A DNA stretch of 64,000 nucleotides. It comes from an uncultured Pelagibacteraceae bacterium. GTDB taxonomy: Bacteria > Pseudomonadota > Alphaproteobacteria > Pelagibacterales > Pelagibacteraceae. Positions within the stretch are counted from its first letter, which is position 1. Each line of letters starts with the position of its first letter. Below, one piece after another: positions 17,027 through 25,625 of the stretch. The stretch covers positions 1 to 64,000 of the forward strand of contig CABXKF010000001.1 in assembly GCA_902512765.1 (NCBI GenBank). Reading direction: 5' to 3'. The translations under genes and the position numbers were made by a program. Under the pieces are notes generated by a model. That model was not told the DNA's origin. It searched no databases and saw only the letters and a program-made list of their open reading frames with translations.

Positions 17027-18393
17027 GAAAAAATTTAAATGTAATTGCTGCTTACAGCATCATGATGGGTTTGATAATTCTAGTTGGAATTTTTCAATCA
17101 TGGAACATAGCTTTATCAATATTTAATATGTGCTTAATTTCAGCAGTGATGACAATGGGTGCCAATATTCAATGGGGTTATGCTGGATTAATTAACTTTG
17201 GAATTATGGGATATACTGCCCTAGGTGGATTAGCAGCAGTTTTAATATCTGTAGATCCTGTTCAAGAAGCATGGCGTGCAGGAGGTTTCGATATATTAAT
17301 GTGCCTATGGTTAATTATAGTAATGGTATTAGCTATTCGATTTATTTTAAAAAATTTTGAAAAATCTAAATTAAGAACTTATGGAATTGCTGGAATTATA
17401 GTTGCTGGAATTGTAATTATCAGAATAACTGCTGAACCAGGGATTGAAGCTATTGAAGCAGTTAACCCTGCTAAAACAGGATTTCTTGGAGGTTTTGGAT
17501 TACCAATTATCTTTTCATGGATCGTTGGAGCTTTCTTTGCAGCGGGTTTAGCTTTTATAGTTGGAAAAGTTGCCTTAGGTTTAAGAGCTGACTATTTAGC
17601 AATTGCAACATTGCTTATTTCTGAAATTGTTATTGCAATAATTAAACATGAGGACTGGTTAACAAGAGGTGTTAAAAATGTAATTGGCCTTAAAAGACCA
17701 GCACCATACGAAGTGGATCTTCAAACAACTGATTGGTTTATTAATTTAGTTGAAAAATTTAATTCTGGAAAATTAGCTTTAATTTCTAATTTAGCAGATC
17801 GACAGGCTGCACTTAATCAACTTGTTATAGAAGGATCATCTGTATTTGTTAAACTTTGTTATTCTGGACTATTTTTAGTTGTTGTGATTGTCCTTTTAAT
17901 TTTAACTCAAAAAGCTCTTTACTCTCCTTGGGGTAGAATGATGAGAGCAATTAGAGACAATGAGGAAGCTGCAAATGCAATGGGAAAAAATGTTGTTAAA
18001 CAACATTTGTTAATTTTCATTTTAGGTTCGGCAATTGTTGGAATAGCTGGAGCTATGTTAGTTACTCAAGATGGGTTATTCACACCAGGAAGTTATAGAC
18101 CCATGAGGTATACTTTTCTTATTTGGGTTATGGTTATAGTGGGTGGTAGTGGTAACAACTTTGGAGCAATATTAGGTGGATTTGCAGTATGGTTTTTATG
18201 GATAGAAGCTGCACCAATTGCATTATTTTTAATCAATTTATTCACTTCTGGAATGGCAGATACACACGTTTTAAAAATTCATTTAATAGAAAGTGTTCCT
18301 TATTTTAGATATTTAATGATGGGTCTTGGTTTGTTGTTGATAATGAGATATCGACCTAAAGGTATACTTCCAGAGAAAATAGAAATAAAATAA
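17023..18393 (+). CDS. Second branched-chain amino-acid-type ABC permease, LivM-like (enlarged)
   Basis: This 456-residue LivM-family permease has QWGYAGLINFGIMGYTALGG, GLRADYLAIATLLISEIV, and the coupling loop WGRMMRAIRDNEEAANAMGK. It is about 100 residues longer than the first LivM. Extra material occurs near residues 95-150 (an added helix pair) and near residues 225-280 (a polar loop after GVKNVIGLKRPAP). The start is GTG at 17023 overlapping livH by 4 bp. Together with 14519-17026 it forms a full importer lacking only its SBP, which may be the one encoded at 19332. Confidence 0.9.
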   Translation: MRKNLNVIAAYSIMMGLIILVGIFQSWNIALSIFNMCLISAVMTMGANIQWGYAGLINFGIMGYTALGGLAAVLISVDPVQEAWRAGGFDILMCLWLIIVMVLAIRFILKNFEKSKLRTYGIAGIIVAGIVIIRITAEPGIEAIEAVNPAKTGFLGGFGLPIIFSWIVGAFFAAGLAFIVGKVALGLRADYLAIATLLISEIVIAIIKHEDWLTRGVKNVIGLKRPAPYEVDLQTTDWFINLVEKFNSGKLALISNLADRQAALNQLVIEGSSVFVKLCYSGLFLVVVIVLLILTQKALYSPWGRMMRAIRDNEEAANAMGKNVVKQHLLIFILGSAIVGIAGAMLVTQDGLFTPGSYRPMRYTFLIWVMVIVGGSGNNFGAILGGFAVWFLWIEAAPIALFLINLFTSGMADTHVLKIHLIESVPYFRYLMMGLGLLLIMRYRPKGILPEKIEIK

Positions 18394-18400
18394 CCAATAA

Positions 18401-18469
18401 ATGAAATATATTATATTAGGTGCCGCAATAGCTTGGGCTATGTATATAGCAGACAAGTATATGTTTTAA
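18401..18469 (+). CDS. Possible 22-residue single-helix membrane peptide
   Basis: A short frame, ATG 18401 to TAA 18469, encodes about 14 hydrophobic residues (YIILGAAIAWAMYIA) followed by a charged tail (DKYMF). It lies 7 bp after the LivM-like stop. It resembles a small permease-associated membrane peptide. A clear Shine-Dalgarno sequence is lacking, so it could be chance. Confidence 0.3.
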   Translation: MKYIILGAAIAWAMYIADKYMF

Positions 18470-18513
18470 TTAATAAAGTTAAGACCAATATTTTAACAAA
18501 GCTCTAAATCAAA

Positions 18514-19275
18514 ATGATTTTATTAGATTATCTAAACTTCAGTCTATTTGAGCTTTTTCTAATAAGTTTGATTATACTAGTTGCATCTATAATTAGAGGG
18601 TTTAATGGTTTTGGGTTTTCGGCTACTTCTGTTTCAGGACTGGCGTTTATCTTGCCAGCTATAGAAATTGTTCCAATTATTCTGATACTTGAAGTGGCAA
18701 TTAGTATTTTTATGGTTCCTTATATTTGGAATAAGATTAATTGGAAATTTGTGTTTCAAATTTTAATAGGTATTGCTATTGGCTCACCAATTGGACTTTA
18801 TCTTTTAAAAATTTTTTCACCAAATTTAACTCACTTATTAATTTGTATTATTATAATATTTTTTTCAATTCTTTTAATGAAAGGTTATTCAAATAAAAAA
18901 ATTGATAATAATTTTATAAAGATTTTAACTGGGATTATTTCTGGTGCATTAAATGGATTATCAACATTGGGTGGTTTGCCAGTAGCTTTATTTTTACTTA
19001 TCACAAGTATGCAACCAATTTTTATAAGGGGTTCTTTAGCAGCATTATTTTTTATAACTGATACTTATGCATTTTTTTTAAGTTATTTTGGGGGAATTGT
19101 TGATATGACTACTTTGTATAGATCTATTCCACTTATAGTTATTTTACCTTTAGGTGTTTTTATTGGTAATAAATTTTTTGTTAAAAGTAGAGAAGAAACT
19201 TACAGAAAAGTAGTTTTTTATTTTTTGATAACCATCTCAATAATTGGTATTTTTAGAATATTGTATAATTTTTAA
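18514..19275 (+). CDS. TSUP-family (TauE/SafE) membrane exporter
   Basis: This 253-residue protein has about eight hydrophobic helices in two halves. The N-terminal half has SIIRGFNGFGFSATSVSGLAF, and the second half has GIISGALNGLSTLGGLPVALF, the repeated G-x-x-G-G pattern of TSUP proteins. TSUP members export sulfite, sulfonates or other organic anions. It follows the second liv array by about 120 bp and is convergent with the SBP gene at 19332. Substrate unknown. Confidence 0.82.
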   Translation: MILLDYLNFSLFELFLISLIILVASIIRGFNGFGFSATSVSGLAFILPAIEIVPIILILEVAISIFMVPYIWNKINWKFVFQILIGIAIGSPIGLYLLKIFSPNLTHLLICIIIIFFSILLMKGYSNKKIDNNFIKILTGIISGALNGLSTLGGLPVALFLLITSMQPIFIRGSLAALFFITDTYAFFLSYFGGIVDMTTLYRSIPLIVILPLGVFIGNKFFVKSREETYRKVVFYFLITISIIGIFRILYNF

Positions 19276-19277
19276 AT

Positions 19278-19311
19278 AAAAAAAACCCCCAGCAATTTTC
19301 AATGCTGAGGG
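19278..19311 (-). terminator. Terminator stem-loop between convergent genes
   Basis: CCCCCAGCA (19286-19294) pairs with TGCTGAGGG (19303-19311), with one C-A mismatch, around an 8-nt loop. On the minus strand the stem is followed by eight or more Us (A-run 19278-19285), a textbook terminator for the SBP gene ending at 19332. It may also serve the plus-strand TSUP gene. Confidence 0.85.
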
Positions 19312-19331
19312 CTTTAAAATTAAGATATTAA

Positions 19332-20522
19332 TTATCTTTGTTTTTTAGTTTTGAATTTTCCACCTTTAATTTCTTGCTCTAAGAAAGAACCTTCAGCTTC
19401 ACCAACATTAGTAAAAGTTACTCCAGTTGCACCTTCGTAATTTATCTTTTTACCTTTTGCTAATAAATCTAGTCCTTTTTTAAGCTCACCTGGATAAATT
19501 TTTGTTCCAGGAGCGTTAGCAACACCCATTACATTTTTTGCAATTGATGCTCTGTCAGCAGAGTTACCTGCTTGCATTGCTAAAACTATTAATGCAGCTG
19601 CGTCGTATGACTCACCTGTGTATGGACCAGAAGAATCAATGCCACCAGCTTTTGCTACTTCAGCAAATACTCCAGCACCTTTTCCAGTTGATCCAGGCAT
19701 AGTTCCAAAAGATTTATTTAAACCTTTTCCAAATGCATCAACAAGTGATTGTCCAATCATACCATCTGATAAAACAAAAGTATCAAAAGCACCTGAGTCT
19801 AATGCAGCTTGAATCATACCTTTTCCACCTTGGTCAAGGTAACCGATTACAGCCATAGCATCACCACCAGCAGAAGCTAATGTTGCAACTTCAGATGAGT
19901 AGTCAGCTTTACCATCTTCGTGAGCAGTAACAGCTGTAACTTTAATACCATGAGCTTCAGCAGCAGCTTTATAAACATCTGCCAAACCTTTTCCATAGTC
20001 ATTATTAGTATAAGTAATAGCTACACTTTTAACTTTTCTATCATTTGTTACGTCAGCTAAAATTTGTCCACCTCTAGCATCAGAAGGAGCTGTTCTAAAA
20101 AAGAACCCATTGTCATCTAGAGTTGTTAATCCTGGTGAAGTTGCAGAAGGTGAAATCATTACTACACCATTTGGTACAGCAACATTTGATGCAATCGCAC
20201 CTGTTACACCTGAACAGTCAGCTCCCATAATTGCTACTACACCTTGTGAAATAACACCTTCAGCTGCTGCCGTTGCTGCTGCTGAGTCAACACAAGTTGA
20301 GTCTGCTCTTACTACTTCAATTTTTTTTCCACCTAATAGTGAACCTGAGTCAGAAGCTTCTTTAAAAGCAAGCTCTGCAGATCCAGCCATAGCTGGTGTT
20401 AGCGATTCAATAGGACCCGTAAATCCTAAAATAATCCCCATCTTGATCGCATGTCCGTCTGCCATTACATTTGTTCCAAAACTTGAAACAAGCATAAATG
20501 CAGCAATAAATAGTTTTTTCAT
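19332..20522 (-). CDS. Branched-chain amino-acid-type ABC substrate-binding protein (second)
   Basis: This 396-residue type I binding protein has a Sec signal cleaved near NVMA-DG (residue 21). It has MGIILGFTGPIESLTPAMAG and GVISQGVVAIMGADCSGVTG, and the usual closing HGI and DGKADYSSE segments. Cys residues near 77 and 102 (STC and ADC) suggest a periplasmic disulfide. It lacks permease genes on its own strand. The orphan livGFHM set at 14519-18393, which has no SBP, is the natural partner. A strong AGAGGAAG Shine-Dalgarno and a 14-bp palindrome precede the start. High expression is likely. Confidence 0.9.
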   Translation of the reverse strand: MKKLFIAAFMLVSSFGTNVMADGHAIKMGIILGFTGPIESLTPAMAGSAELAFKEASDSGSLLGGKKIEVVRADSTCVDSAAATAAAEGVISQGVVAIMGADCSGVTGAIASNVAVPNGVVMISPSATSPGLTTLDDNGFFFRTAPSDARGGQILADVTNDRKVKSVAITYTNNDYGKGLADVYKAAAEAHGIKVTAVTAHEDGKADYSSEVATLASAGGDAMAVIGYLDQGGKGMIQAALDSGAFDTFVLSDGMIGQSLVDAFGKGLNKSFGTMPGSTGKGAGVFAEVAKAGGIDSSGPYTGESYDAAALIVLAMQAGNSADRASIAKNVMGVANAPGTKIYPGELKKGLDLLAKGKKINYEGATGVTFTNVGEAEGSFLEQEIKGGKFKTKKQR

Positions 20523-20535
20523 TATCTTCCTCTTT

Positions 20536-20549
20536 AATTGTTAACAATT
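20536..20549. promoter_or_regulatory. 14-bp perfect palindrome upstream of the SBP gene
   Basis: AATTGTTAACAATT is self-complementary and its edge lies 14 bases before the ATG (minus strand, 20522), just upstream of the AGAGGAAG ribosome-binding site. The GTTAAC core is shared with the palindrome before the PotD-like gene at 28764-28775. It could be an operator or a message element. Confidence 0.45.
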
Positions 20550-20598
20550 TATAAAAATGTAATTAAATTACGATTATTCTTATTTTACAATGGTTAAA

Positions 20599-21483
20599 TT
20601 ATCTCGTTTTATGAAGTAAAAATACAGAAGTTAAGACAATTATGCTTCCAATAAGAAAAAGAAGCGTAGGCACTTCACCAAAAATTAAGAAAGATAACCC
20701 AATGCCAAAGATTGGGAATAATGAATATGAAGGAAAAATTTGTCCAACAGTATAAAATTTATATAGATAAAACATTAATAGGTGTGCACCCAAAGAAACA
20801 ATAACAGCCTGATAAAATATAAAAACCCAAGTGTTAATATTTATTGATTTAATATTGGAGATTGTATGACCTTCAATAAAGTAAGATAAGATCATTAATA
20901 TAACAAAACCAAATAAACCAGTAAACGCATTGGTTAAGCTGATATCTAGATTCTTTAATTGTCTTGAATAAACTTGGGCTAAACCAAAAAACAATGCCAT
21001 TAAGCCTGCATAAAATAAACCTAGAAAATTGTTAGCTAACTCAGGGTCAAAGAATATTATTAATATTCCAAAAAAAGCACAAAAAATTAAAATCCACTTT
21101 TTAGAACTGATATTTTCACCCAGCATTACTCCACTTAACAACACTCCAAAAGGTATAGCTAATTGTGAGCCAACAATTACAGGTGAAATAATTGATGAAT
21201 GATAAAGGGATAAAGTCATAAACACATAAACCATTACTCCCATTGAAATTGAAAAAGAAATCAATGATGTGAGATATTTTCTTTCTGGTATTTTAAATCG
21301 CCAGTATGGAATTAATATAATTAATACAATCCCCATTCTTAGTGAAGCCATAAGGATAGGAGGGACTGAATTGTTTAATGCTAATTTTGTAACTGGAAAT
21401 GCACTTCCGTAAGCAATTGCAATAAATAGTAAAATGAGTAAATGCTTTAAAGGCAATCTATTATCCCATTGTAAATGGGTCAT
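20599..21483 (-). CDS. DMT-superfamily (EamA) transporter
   Basis: This 294-residue protein has about ten hydrophobic helices in two EamA repeats. It begins with HLLILLFIAIAYGSAFPVTKLAL and ends in FLIFGEVPTLLFLIGSIIVL. Its 5' end overlaps the aldehyde dehydrogenase gene by 23 bp, making it the last gene of a five-gene leftward operon with enzymes of an unknown catabolic route. An ATG nearer 21426 would remove the overlap and cannot be excluded. The transporter may move the pathway's substrate or product. Confidence 0.82.
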   Translation of the reverse strand: MTHLQWDNRLPLKHLLILLFIAIAYGSAFPVTKLALNNSVPPILMASLRMGIVLIILIPYWRFKIPERKYLTSLISFSISMGVMVYVFMTLSLYHSSIISPVIVGSQLAIPFGVLLSGVMLGENISSKKWILIFCAFFGILIIFFDPELANNFLGLFYAGLMALFFGLAQVYSRQLKNLDISLTNAFTGLFGFVILMILSYFIEGHTISNIKSININTWVFIFYQAVIVSLGAHLLMFYLYKFYTVGQIFPSYSLFPIFGIGLSFLIFGEVPTLLFLIGSIIVLTSVFLLHKTR

Positions 21484-22942
21484 CCATAGGATCTTCAGAT
21501 GAATTAAACCAAGTAGTTTTTATTCGTGTATATTCTTTAATAGACTCTATACCAGCCTCCTTGCCGTAACCACTATCTTTAATTCCTCCAAATGGTGCTG
21601 ATGGTGATATCAATCTGTATGTATTTACAAATACTATCCCAGCTCTAACAGCTTTTGATACTCTCATAGCTCTGCCTAGATTAGTAGTATAAATTCCTGA
21701 AGACAAACCATACTGGTTATCATTCATTTGATTTATTGCCTCTTCTTCATTTTCAAATTTCATTACTGATAAAACAGGACCAAATAATTCATTTTCTGCT
21801 GTAGGTAAATTATGGTTTTCACATTCAATTATAGTTGCAGGAAAATAATAACCTTCATTTGAAATCGATGATCTTTTTCCTCCACATCTAATCTTTCCAC
21901 CTTGTTCAACTGTAGCTTTGATATTTTTTTCAATATTTTTTAATTGTTTAAAGCTATTTAAGGGCCCCATTTGGGTATCTGGATCCATAGGTGATCCTAA
22001 TTTTATACCTTCTGCTTTTTTAACAAGTTTATCTAAAAATTCGTCATAAATTTTAGACTGAATATATAATCTTGATCCAGCAATACAGCTTTGTCCACTT
22101 GCCGCAAAAATACCTGCAGTAATTCCATTTAAAGCATTTTCTTGATCGGCATCATTAAATAAAACTACCGGACTCTTTCCACCTAATTCTAAACTTACTT
22201 GAGATAAATTTTCTGCAGAATTTTTTACAATATGACGAGCTGTTTCAGGACCTCCAGTAAAAGCAATCTTCTCAACAAGATCATGAGTAGTTAAAGCTTT
22301 ACCACATGGTTCCCCTAATCCAGTAATTACATTAACTACACCTTTGGGTAAGCCTGCGCTTTCAATTAACTTTGCAAATTCTAAAAGTGTGACAGGAGCT
22401 AATTCTGAGGCTTTGATTACAACAGTATTTCCCATCGCAAGTGCTGGTGCTAACTTCACAGCAGTTAATAGCATTTGTGAATTCCAGGGAATTATTGCAG
22501 CTATTACGCCAATAGGAATTCGTGTTGTTGTAACTTGCATATTAGGCTTATCAATAGGCACAACTGTTCCTTCAACTTTATCAGCTAATCCTGCATAATA
22601 ATCATAGTATTCAGCAATATAGCTAGCTTGAGTTTTTATTTCTTTAAATAATTTTCCAGTATCTATTGTTTCTATTTTACCTAAATGCTCAGCATTAGTT
22701 CTTAATTGATCAGCAATGTTTCTTAAAAATTTTGCTCTTTCTTTTGGATGAAGGTTGGACCAAGAACCATTAAAAGCATCTTGGGCAGCTTTGACTGCTT
22801 TATCAACATCAACCTCACTAGCCTCTGGTACAGTAGCCCACACTTTATTGGTTTCTGGATTTAAAGTCTCGATCTTTTTACCTGATGAAGATTCAACCCA
22901 TTCACCATTAATATACATTTTAAAATTTTTTATTTCGGACAT
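21461..22942 (-). CDS. NAD(P)-dependent aldehyde dehydrogenase
   Basis: This is a 493-residue enzyme of the standard ALDH length. The NAD-binding IIPWNSQMLLTAVKLAPALA, the glutamate block SLELGGKSPVVLF and the catalytic Cys in AASGQSCIAGSR are all present. The closing ENELFGPVLSVM and APFGGIKDSGYGKEAG motifs are intact. It oxidises an aldehyde to the acid in the cytoplasm. The gene directly follows the alpha/beta hydrolase with no spacer (22942/22943), so it belongs to the same operon. It resembles betaine- or hydroxymuconic-semialdehyde-type ALDHs, but the substrate cannot be assigned. Confidence 0.9.
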   Translation of the reverse strand: MSEIKNFKMYINGEWVESSSGKKIETLNPETNKVWATVPEASEVDVDKAVKAAQDAFNGSWSNLHPKERAKFLRNIADQLRTNAEHLGKIETIDTGKLFKEIKTQASYIAEYYDYYAGLADKVEGTVVPIDKPNMQVTTTRIPIGVIAAIIPWNSQMLLTAVKLAPALAMGNTVVIKASELAPVTLLEFAKLIESAGLPKGVVNVITGLGEPCGKALTTHDLVEKIAFTGGPETARHIVKNSAENLSQVSLELGGKSPVVLFNDADQENALNGITAGIFAASGQSCIAGSRLYIQSKIYDEFLDKLVKKAEGIKLGSPMDPDTQMGPLNSFKQLKNIEKNIKATVEQGGKIRCGGKRSSISNEGYYFPATIIECENHNLPTAENELFGPVLSVMKFENEEEAINQMNDNQYGLSSGIYTTNLGRAMRVSKAVRAGIVFVNTYRLISPSAPFGGIKDSGYGKEAGIESIKEYTRIKTTWFNSSEDPMDDPFTMG

Positions 22943-23725
22943 TTAATTATAAATAAAATTCTTAAGATTTATATTTACATCATCTGCACACTCGATACTA
23001 CAAAGATGTTTTCCATTTTTTACTTCAACAAATTTAGAGTTTACAAGGATTTTCGACAAAGATTCAGACATTACAACGGTTGACCCTGGGTCATCTGATC
23101 CTGTCATAATGAGCGTTTTTGTTTCAATTTTTTTAATTAACTCAATATCATCTCTATGATTTGCAAACAATTTATAAGCTTTTAAAAAATTATTATGATC
23201 GTTAGGTTTCTTGTTTAAAATATTCATGAACTCATTATAAATTTCAGGATTTTCATCTAAATATTTGTCACTAAACCATCTTTTTAATGCTTGTCTTGAT
23301 ATAGGTTTATTTAATTTAGCTTGTTCAAATCTATCCAAAACTTTTGATCTTTCCTCATCAGTTCTTTGATAAGTTGTCCCCATTAAAGTTAATGTATTTA
23401 AATATTCTTTAAATTTTATTGTAAAATCTATAGCTATTAATGATCCTAAAGAAAAACCAATGAGGTTAATTTCTTTAATATCTAAAAAATCTAATAGTGA
23501 CTTAAGTTGATTAGAAAAGTCATCTAAAGATACTTCATTATCTATTAATTCAGATTTTCCATGTCCCAATAAATCATAAGTTAACGTTGAAAACTCATTT
23601 AATGAATTTATTTGAGGTTTCCACATTTGATGATCAAGACCAACACCATGAATAAATACTGATGGAATTGTTTCTTTGTTTCTATAAGAGTAATAGCTAC
23701 CCTTCAGGTCAAAACCTTGAGACAT
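22943..23725 (-). CDS. Alpha/beta-fold hydrolase
   Basis: This is a 260-residue alpha/beta hydrolase. It has an oxyanion HGVGLDHQMW, nucleophile elbow GFSLGS (Ser near residue 93), an acid in MTGSDDPGS and a catalytic His in VKNGKHLCSIE. Related enzymes include 3-oxoadipate enol-lactonases and N-formylmaleamate deformylase. The cluster context (flavin monooxygenase, ALDH, racemase-family enzyme) agrees with hydrolysis of an ester, lactone or amide intermediate. It lies 1 bp from the DUF1185 gene. Confidence 0.85.
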   Translation of the reverse strand: MSQGFDLKGSYYSYRNKETIPSVFIHGVGLDHQMWKPQINSLNEFSTLTYDLLGHGKSELIDNEVSLDDFSNQLKSLLDFLDIKEINLIGFSLGSLIAIDFTIKFKEYLNTLTLMGTTYQRTDEERSKVLDRFEQAKLNKPISRQALKRWFSDKYLDENPEIYNEFMNILNKKPNDHNNFLKAYKLFANHRDDIELIKKIETKTLIMTGSDDPGSTVVMSESLSKILVNSKFVEVKNGKHLCSIECADDVNINLKNFIYN

Positions 23726-23726
23726 T

Positions 23727-24314
23727 TTATTTAGGATCTAGCCCCATTTCCTTCATATCTTGATAACGGTCTCCAGTTCTTGCGTGAGCTCTACCTGATG
23801 AAGCGCCACCTATAGCAATTACAATCTCATCATCAAACGGCGCGTCATGAATGGTGAATTCGTGTGTTAAATAATAAGGTCTTAAACCAGAGTCTGTTTT
23901 ATGCATCATTGGAATTGACATTTTAGATCCCGCAGGTCCTCTTGTGTTTGTAAAACTTAGGTAAGAAGTTCCACCAACTGCATCCCTGAATTTATTTCCA
24001 AATCTTAAAGTGTGAATAAATGCTGATGCATGCTCAATTTCTCCATTAAGACCAACAGTTCCAGCTTTACCGTAGGCTAAAATTTTATCAGGTGAACCAA
24101 TTTCTTTTATCAATTCTGGAACCAGAATATCCCCTAACTTTGGAGCAAGATCTAAAATAATTGGTTTTAAATCTTCTACAAAACCTTGATCAGCCCATGG
24201 GTTTTTAAAAACAGCTGCAACCGATACTAACAACACAGGTTCTTTTGCTTCCTTGCCACCTTCGATAAAAGTCTTATCTACAAACTTTGTAAATTTTCTT
24301 AATTCAAGTTTCAT
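23727..24314 (-). CDS. DUF1185 (amino acid synthesis family) protein
   Basis: This 195-residue protein has no membrane segment. The blocks LLVSVAAVFKNPWADQGF, YGKAGTVGLNGEIEHASAF and IGGASSGRAHARTGDR match the DUF1185 family as I remember it. The family has been named for amino acid synthesis, but to my knowledge its reaction is unknown. The conserved HA(S/T)AF and RAHAR parts suggest a metal or phosphate site. The gene overlaps the luciferase-like monooxygenase start/stop by one base, a pairing I recall from other proteobacterial catabolic clusters. Confidence 0.78.
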   Translation of the reverse strand: MKLELRKFTKFVDKTFIEGGKEAKEPVLLVSVAAVFKNPWADQGFVEDLKPIILDLAPKLGDILVPELIKEIGSPDKILAYGKAGTVGLNGEIEHASAFIHTLRFGNKFRDAVGGTSYLSFTNTRGPAGSKMSIPMMHKTDSGLRPYYLTHEFTIHDAPFDDEIVIAIGGASSGRAHARTGDRYQDMKEMGLDPK

Positions 24315-25480
24315 TAACTAGCTTTCTCCACATCATCATTATTAAAATTAATTTTTGGTATCACTTCATCATTAAACAGTTTTATACTTCTCATACAAGC
24401 CTCATGATCTATACCAGGAAAATTAGACCATACTTGTAAATTTTGAAGATTTAACTCTGATTTAAGTTCATTAATTTTATTAACAACATATTCAGGAGTT
24501 CCAAATAATAAATTTCTTTTGTGAAGAAAATCATAATTTAATAAATCCAGTTTGTGTTTAGTCTCTGGTAATTCTTCACCTGGATCCATATGATTTCCTA
24601 AACCTCTCCAATGACATACCCATTTCATATAATTAATAATATGTTCACCAGCCATTTTTTCTGCTTCTTCCATTGTTTCAGCAACAAACATATCCCTAAC
24701 TAATGATATACCTTCACCTAAAGGAACATCTCTATTCTCAGCTTTAGATTTTGCTTCCTGATAAATTTCAAATCTCTTCTTTAATGCTTTAACTGTTGGG
24801 ATCCACATAATGGTATTCAATCCATTTTGTGCTGCCCATTCAATTGATCTAGCACCATCGACAACTTGCCATATTGGTGGATGAGGACTTTGTTTAGGTT
24901 TTGGAACAATACTTATCTTTTTAATTTCATTTGTTTTTGTATCTAAAAATTCCTCACTGGGCGGGCTCATGTCATGTTGCCATGTAAAATTTGGAGAAGG
25001 GTAGGTATAAAACTCACCTTGATGACTAAAAAACTTTTCAGTCCAAGCTTTTTTCATTATGGTTAAACTTTCTTCAAACAATCTAAAGTTTTTTGCTTGA
25101 TCTTTAAGATCAGCCTCTTTGTTCATGTTAATAGCTTCTCTTCCATAAATTCCTCGACCAATTCCAACATCAACTCTTCCATTTGATAATTGATCAAGTA
25201 AAGCAATATCTTCTGCTAATCGGATAGGGTTGTGAAATGTAATTACATTGCAAGCTTGTCCAATTCTAATTTGTTTTGTTCTTGCTGCCGCATCAACGCC
25301 CATCATCAAGGGATTTGTACAAGACTCCATTCCTTCATGATTAAAATGATGTTCAGTATACCAAATTGAGTTCCAATTATTTTGATCACAATAAGTGGTG
25401 ATCTCTTTTACCTCGTCCAATAATTGACTGTATGGTTTATGACTCCAATTAGTCGTATTACAAAAATATCCAAATTTCAT
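24314..25480 (-). CDS. LLM-class (luciferase-like) flavin-dependent monooxygenase
   Basis: This 388-residue TIM-barrel protein of the bacterial luciferase superfamily has EHHFNHEGMESCTNPL (the EHH near residue 43), IRIGQACNVITFHNPIRLAEDIALLDQLSNGRVDVGIGRG (the LLM core) and a C-terminal LFGTPEYVVNKI. Such enzymes use FMNH2 or F420 and O2 to oxidise an organic substrate, often opening rings or cleaving C-N or C-S bonds. It is the first gene of a five-gene operon. A perfect AGGAGG (25486-25491 on the plus strand as CCTCCT) sits 5 bases before the ATG. No flavin reductase gene lies in the cluster. Confidence 0.88.
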   Translation of the reverse strand: MKFGYFCNTTNWSHKPYSQLLDEVKEITTYCDQNNWNSIWYTEHHFNHEGMESCTNPLMMGVDAAARTKQIRIGQACNVITFHNPIRLAEDIALLDQLSNGRVDVGIGRGIYGREAINMNKEADLKDQAKNFRLFEESLTIMKKAWTEKFFSHQGEFYTYPSPNFTWQHDMSPPSEEFLDTKTNEIKKISIVPKPKQSPHPPIWQVVDGARSIEWAAQNGLNTIMWIPTVKALKKRFEIYQEAKSKAENRDVPLGEGISLVRDMFVAETMEEAEKMAGEHIINYMKWVCHWRGLGNHMDPGEELPETKHKLDLLNYDFLHKRNLLFGTPEYVVNKINELKSELNLQNLQVWSNFPGIDHEACMRSIKLFNDEVIPKINFNNDDVEKAS

Positions 25481-25625
25481 TCAAACCTCCTAAATAATTA
25501 AATTTAAGACGATCGATCCCACTTTCGTACAGCTTTGAAGTCTTACGACGAGTTATGTATCGCTATTAATGAAACCCTAATTTAACTAGACAATTTTAGC
25601 AATATATATTTAATCTCTTTGACGT
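25481..25625. promoter_or_regulatory. 145-bp divergent promoter/leader with hairpin arms
   Basis: This spacer separates the LLM operon (minus) from the racemase/M24 operon (plus) and is one of the longest non-coding stretches here. TAAGAC at 25505-25510 and GTCTTA at 25540-25545 are complementary across 29 nt. A GATCGATC palindrome lies at 25511-25518, and the central patch is richer in G+C than the flanks. The minus-strand leader would carry the fold just upstream of AGGAGG. No tRNA or known riboswitch was recognised. Confidence 0.45.

Noticed and set aside
20110..20544. Long plus-strand frame opposite the SBP gene
   Set aside because: It is antisense to a clear SBP with signal peptide and has no ribosome-binding site. 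It is a shadow created by the codon pattern of the real gene.
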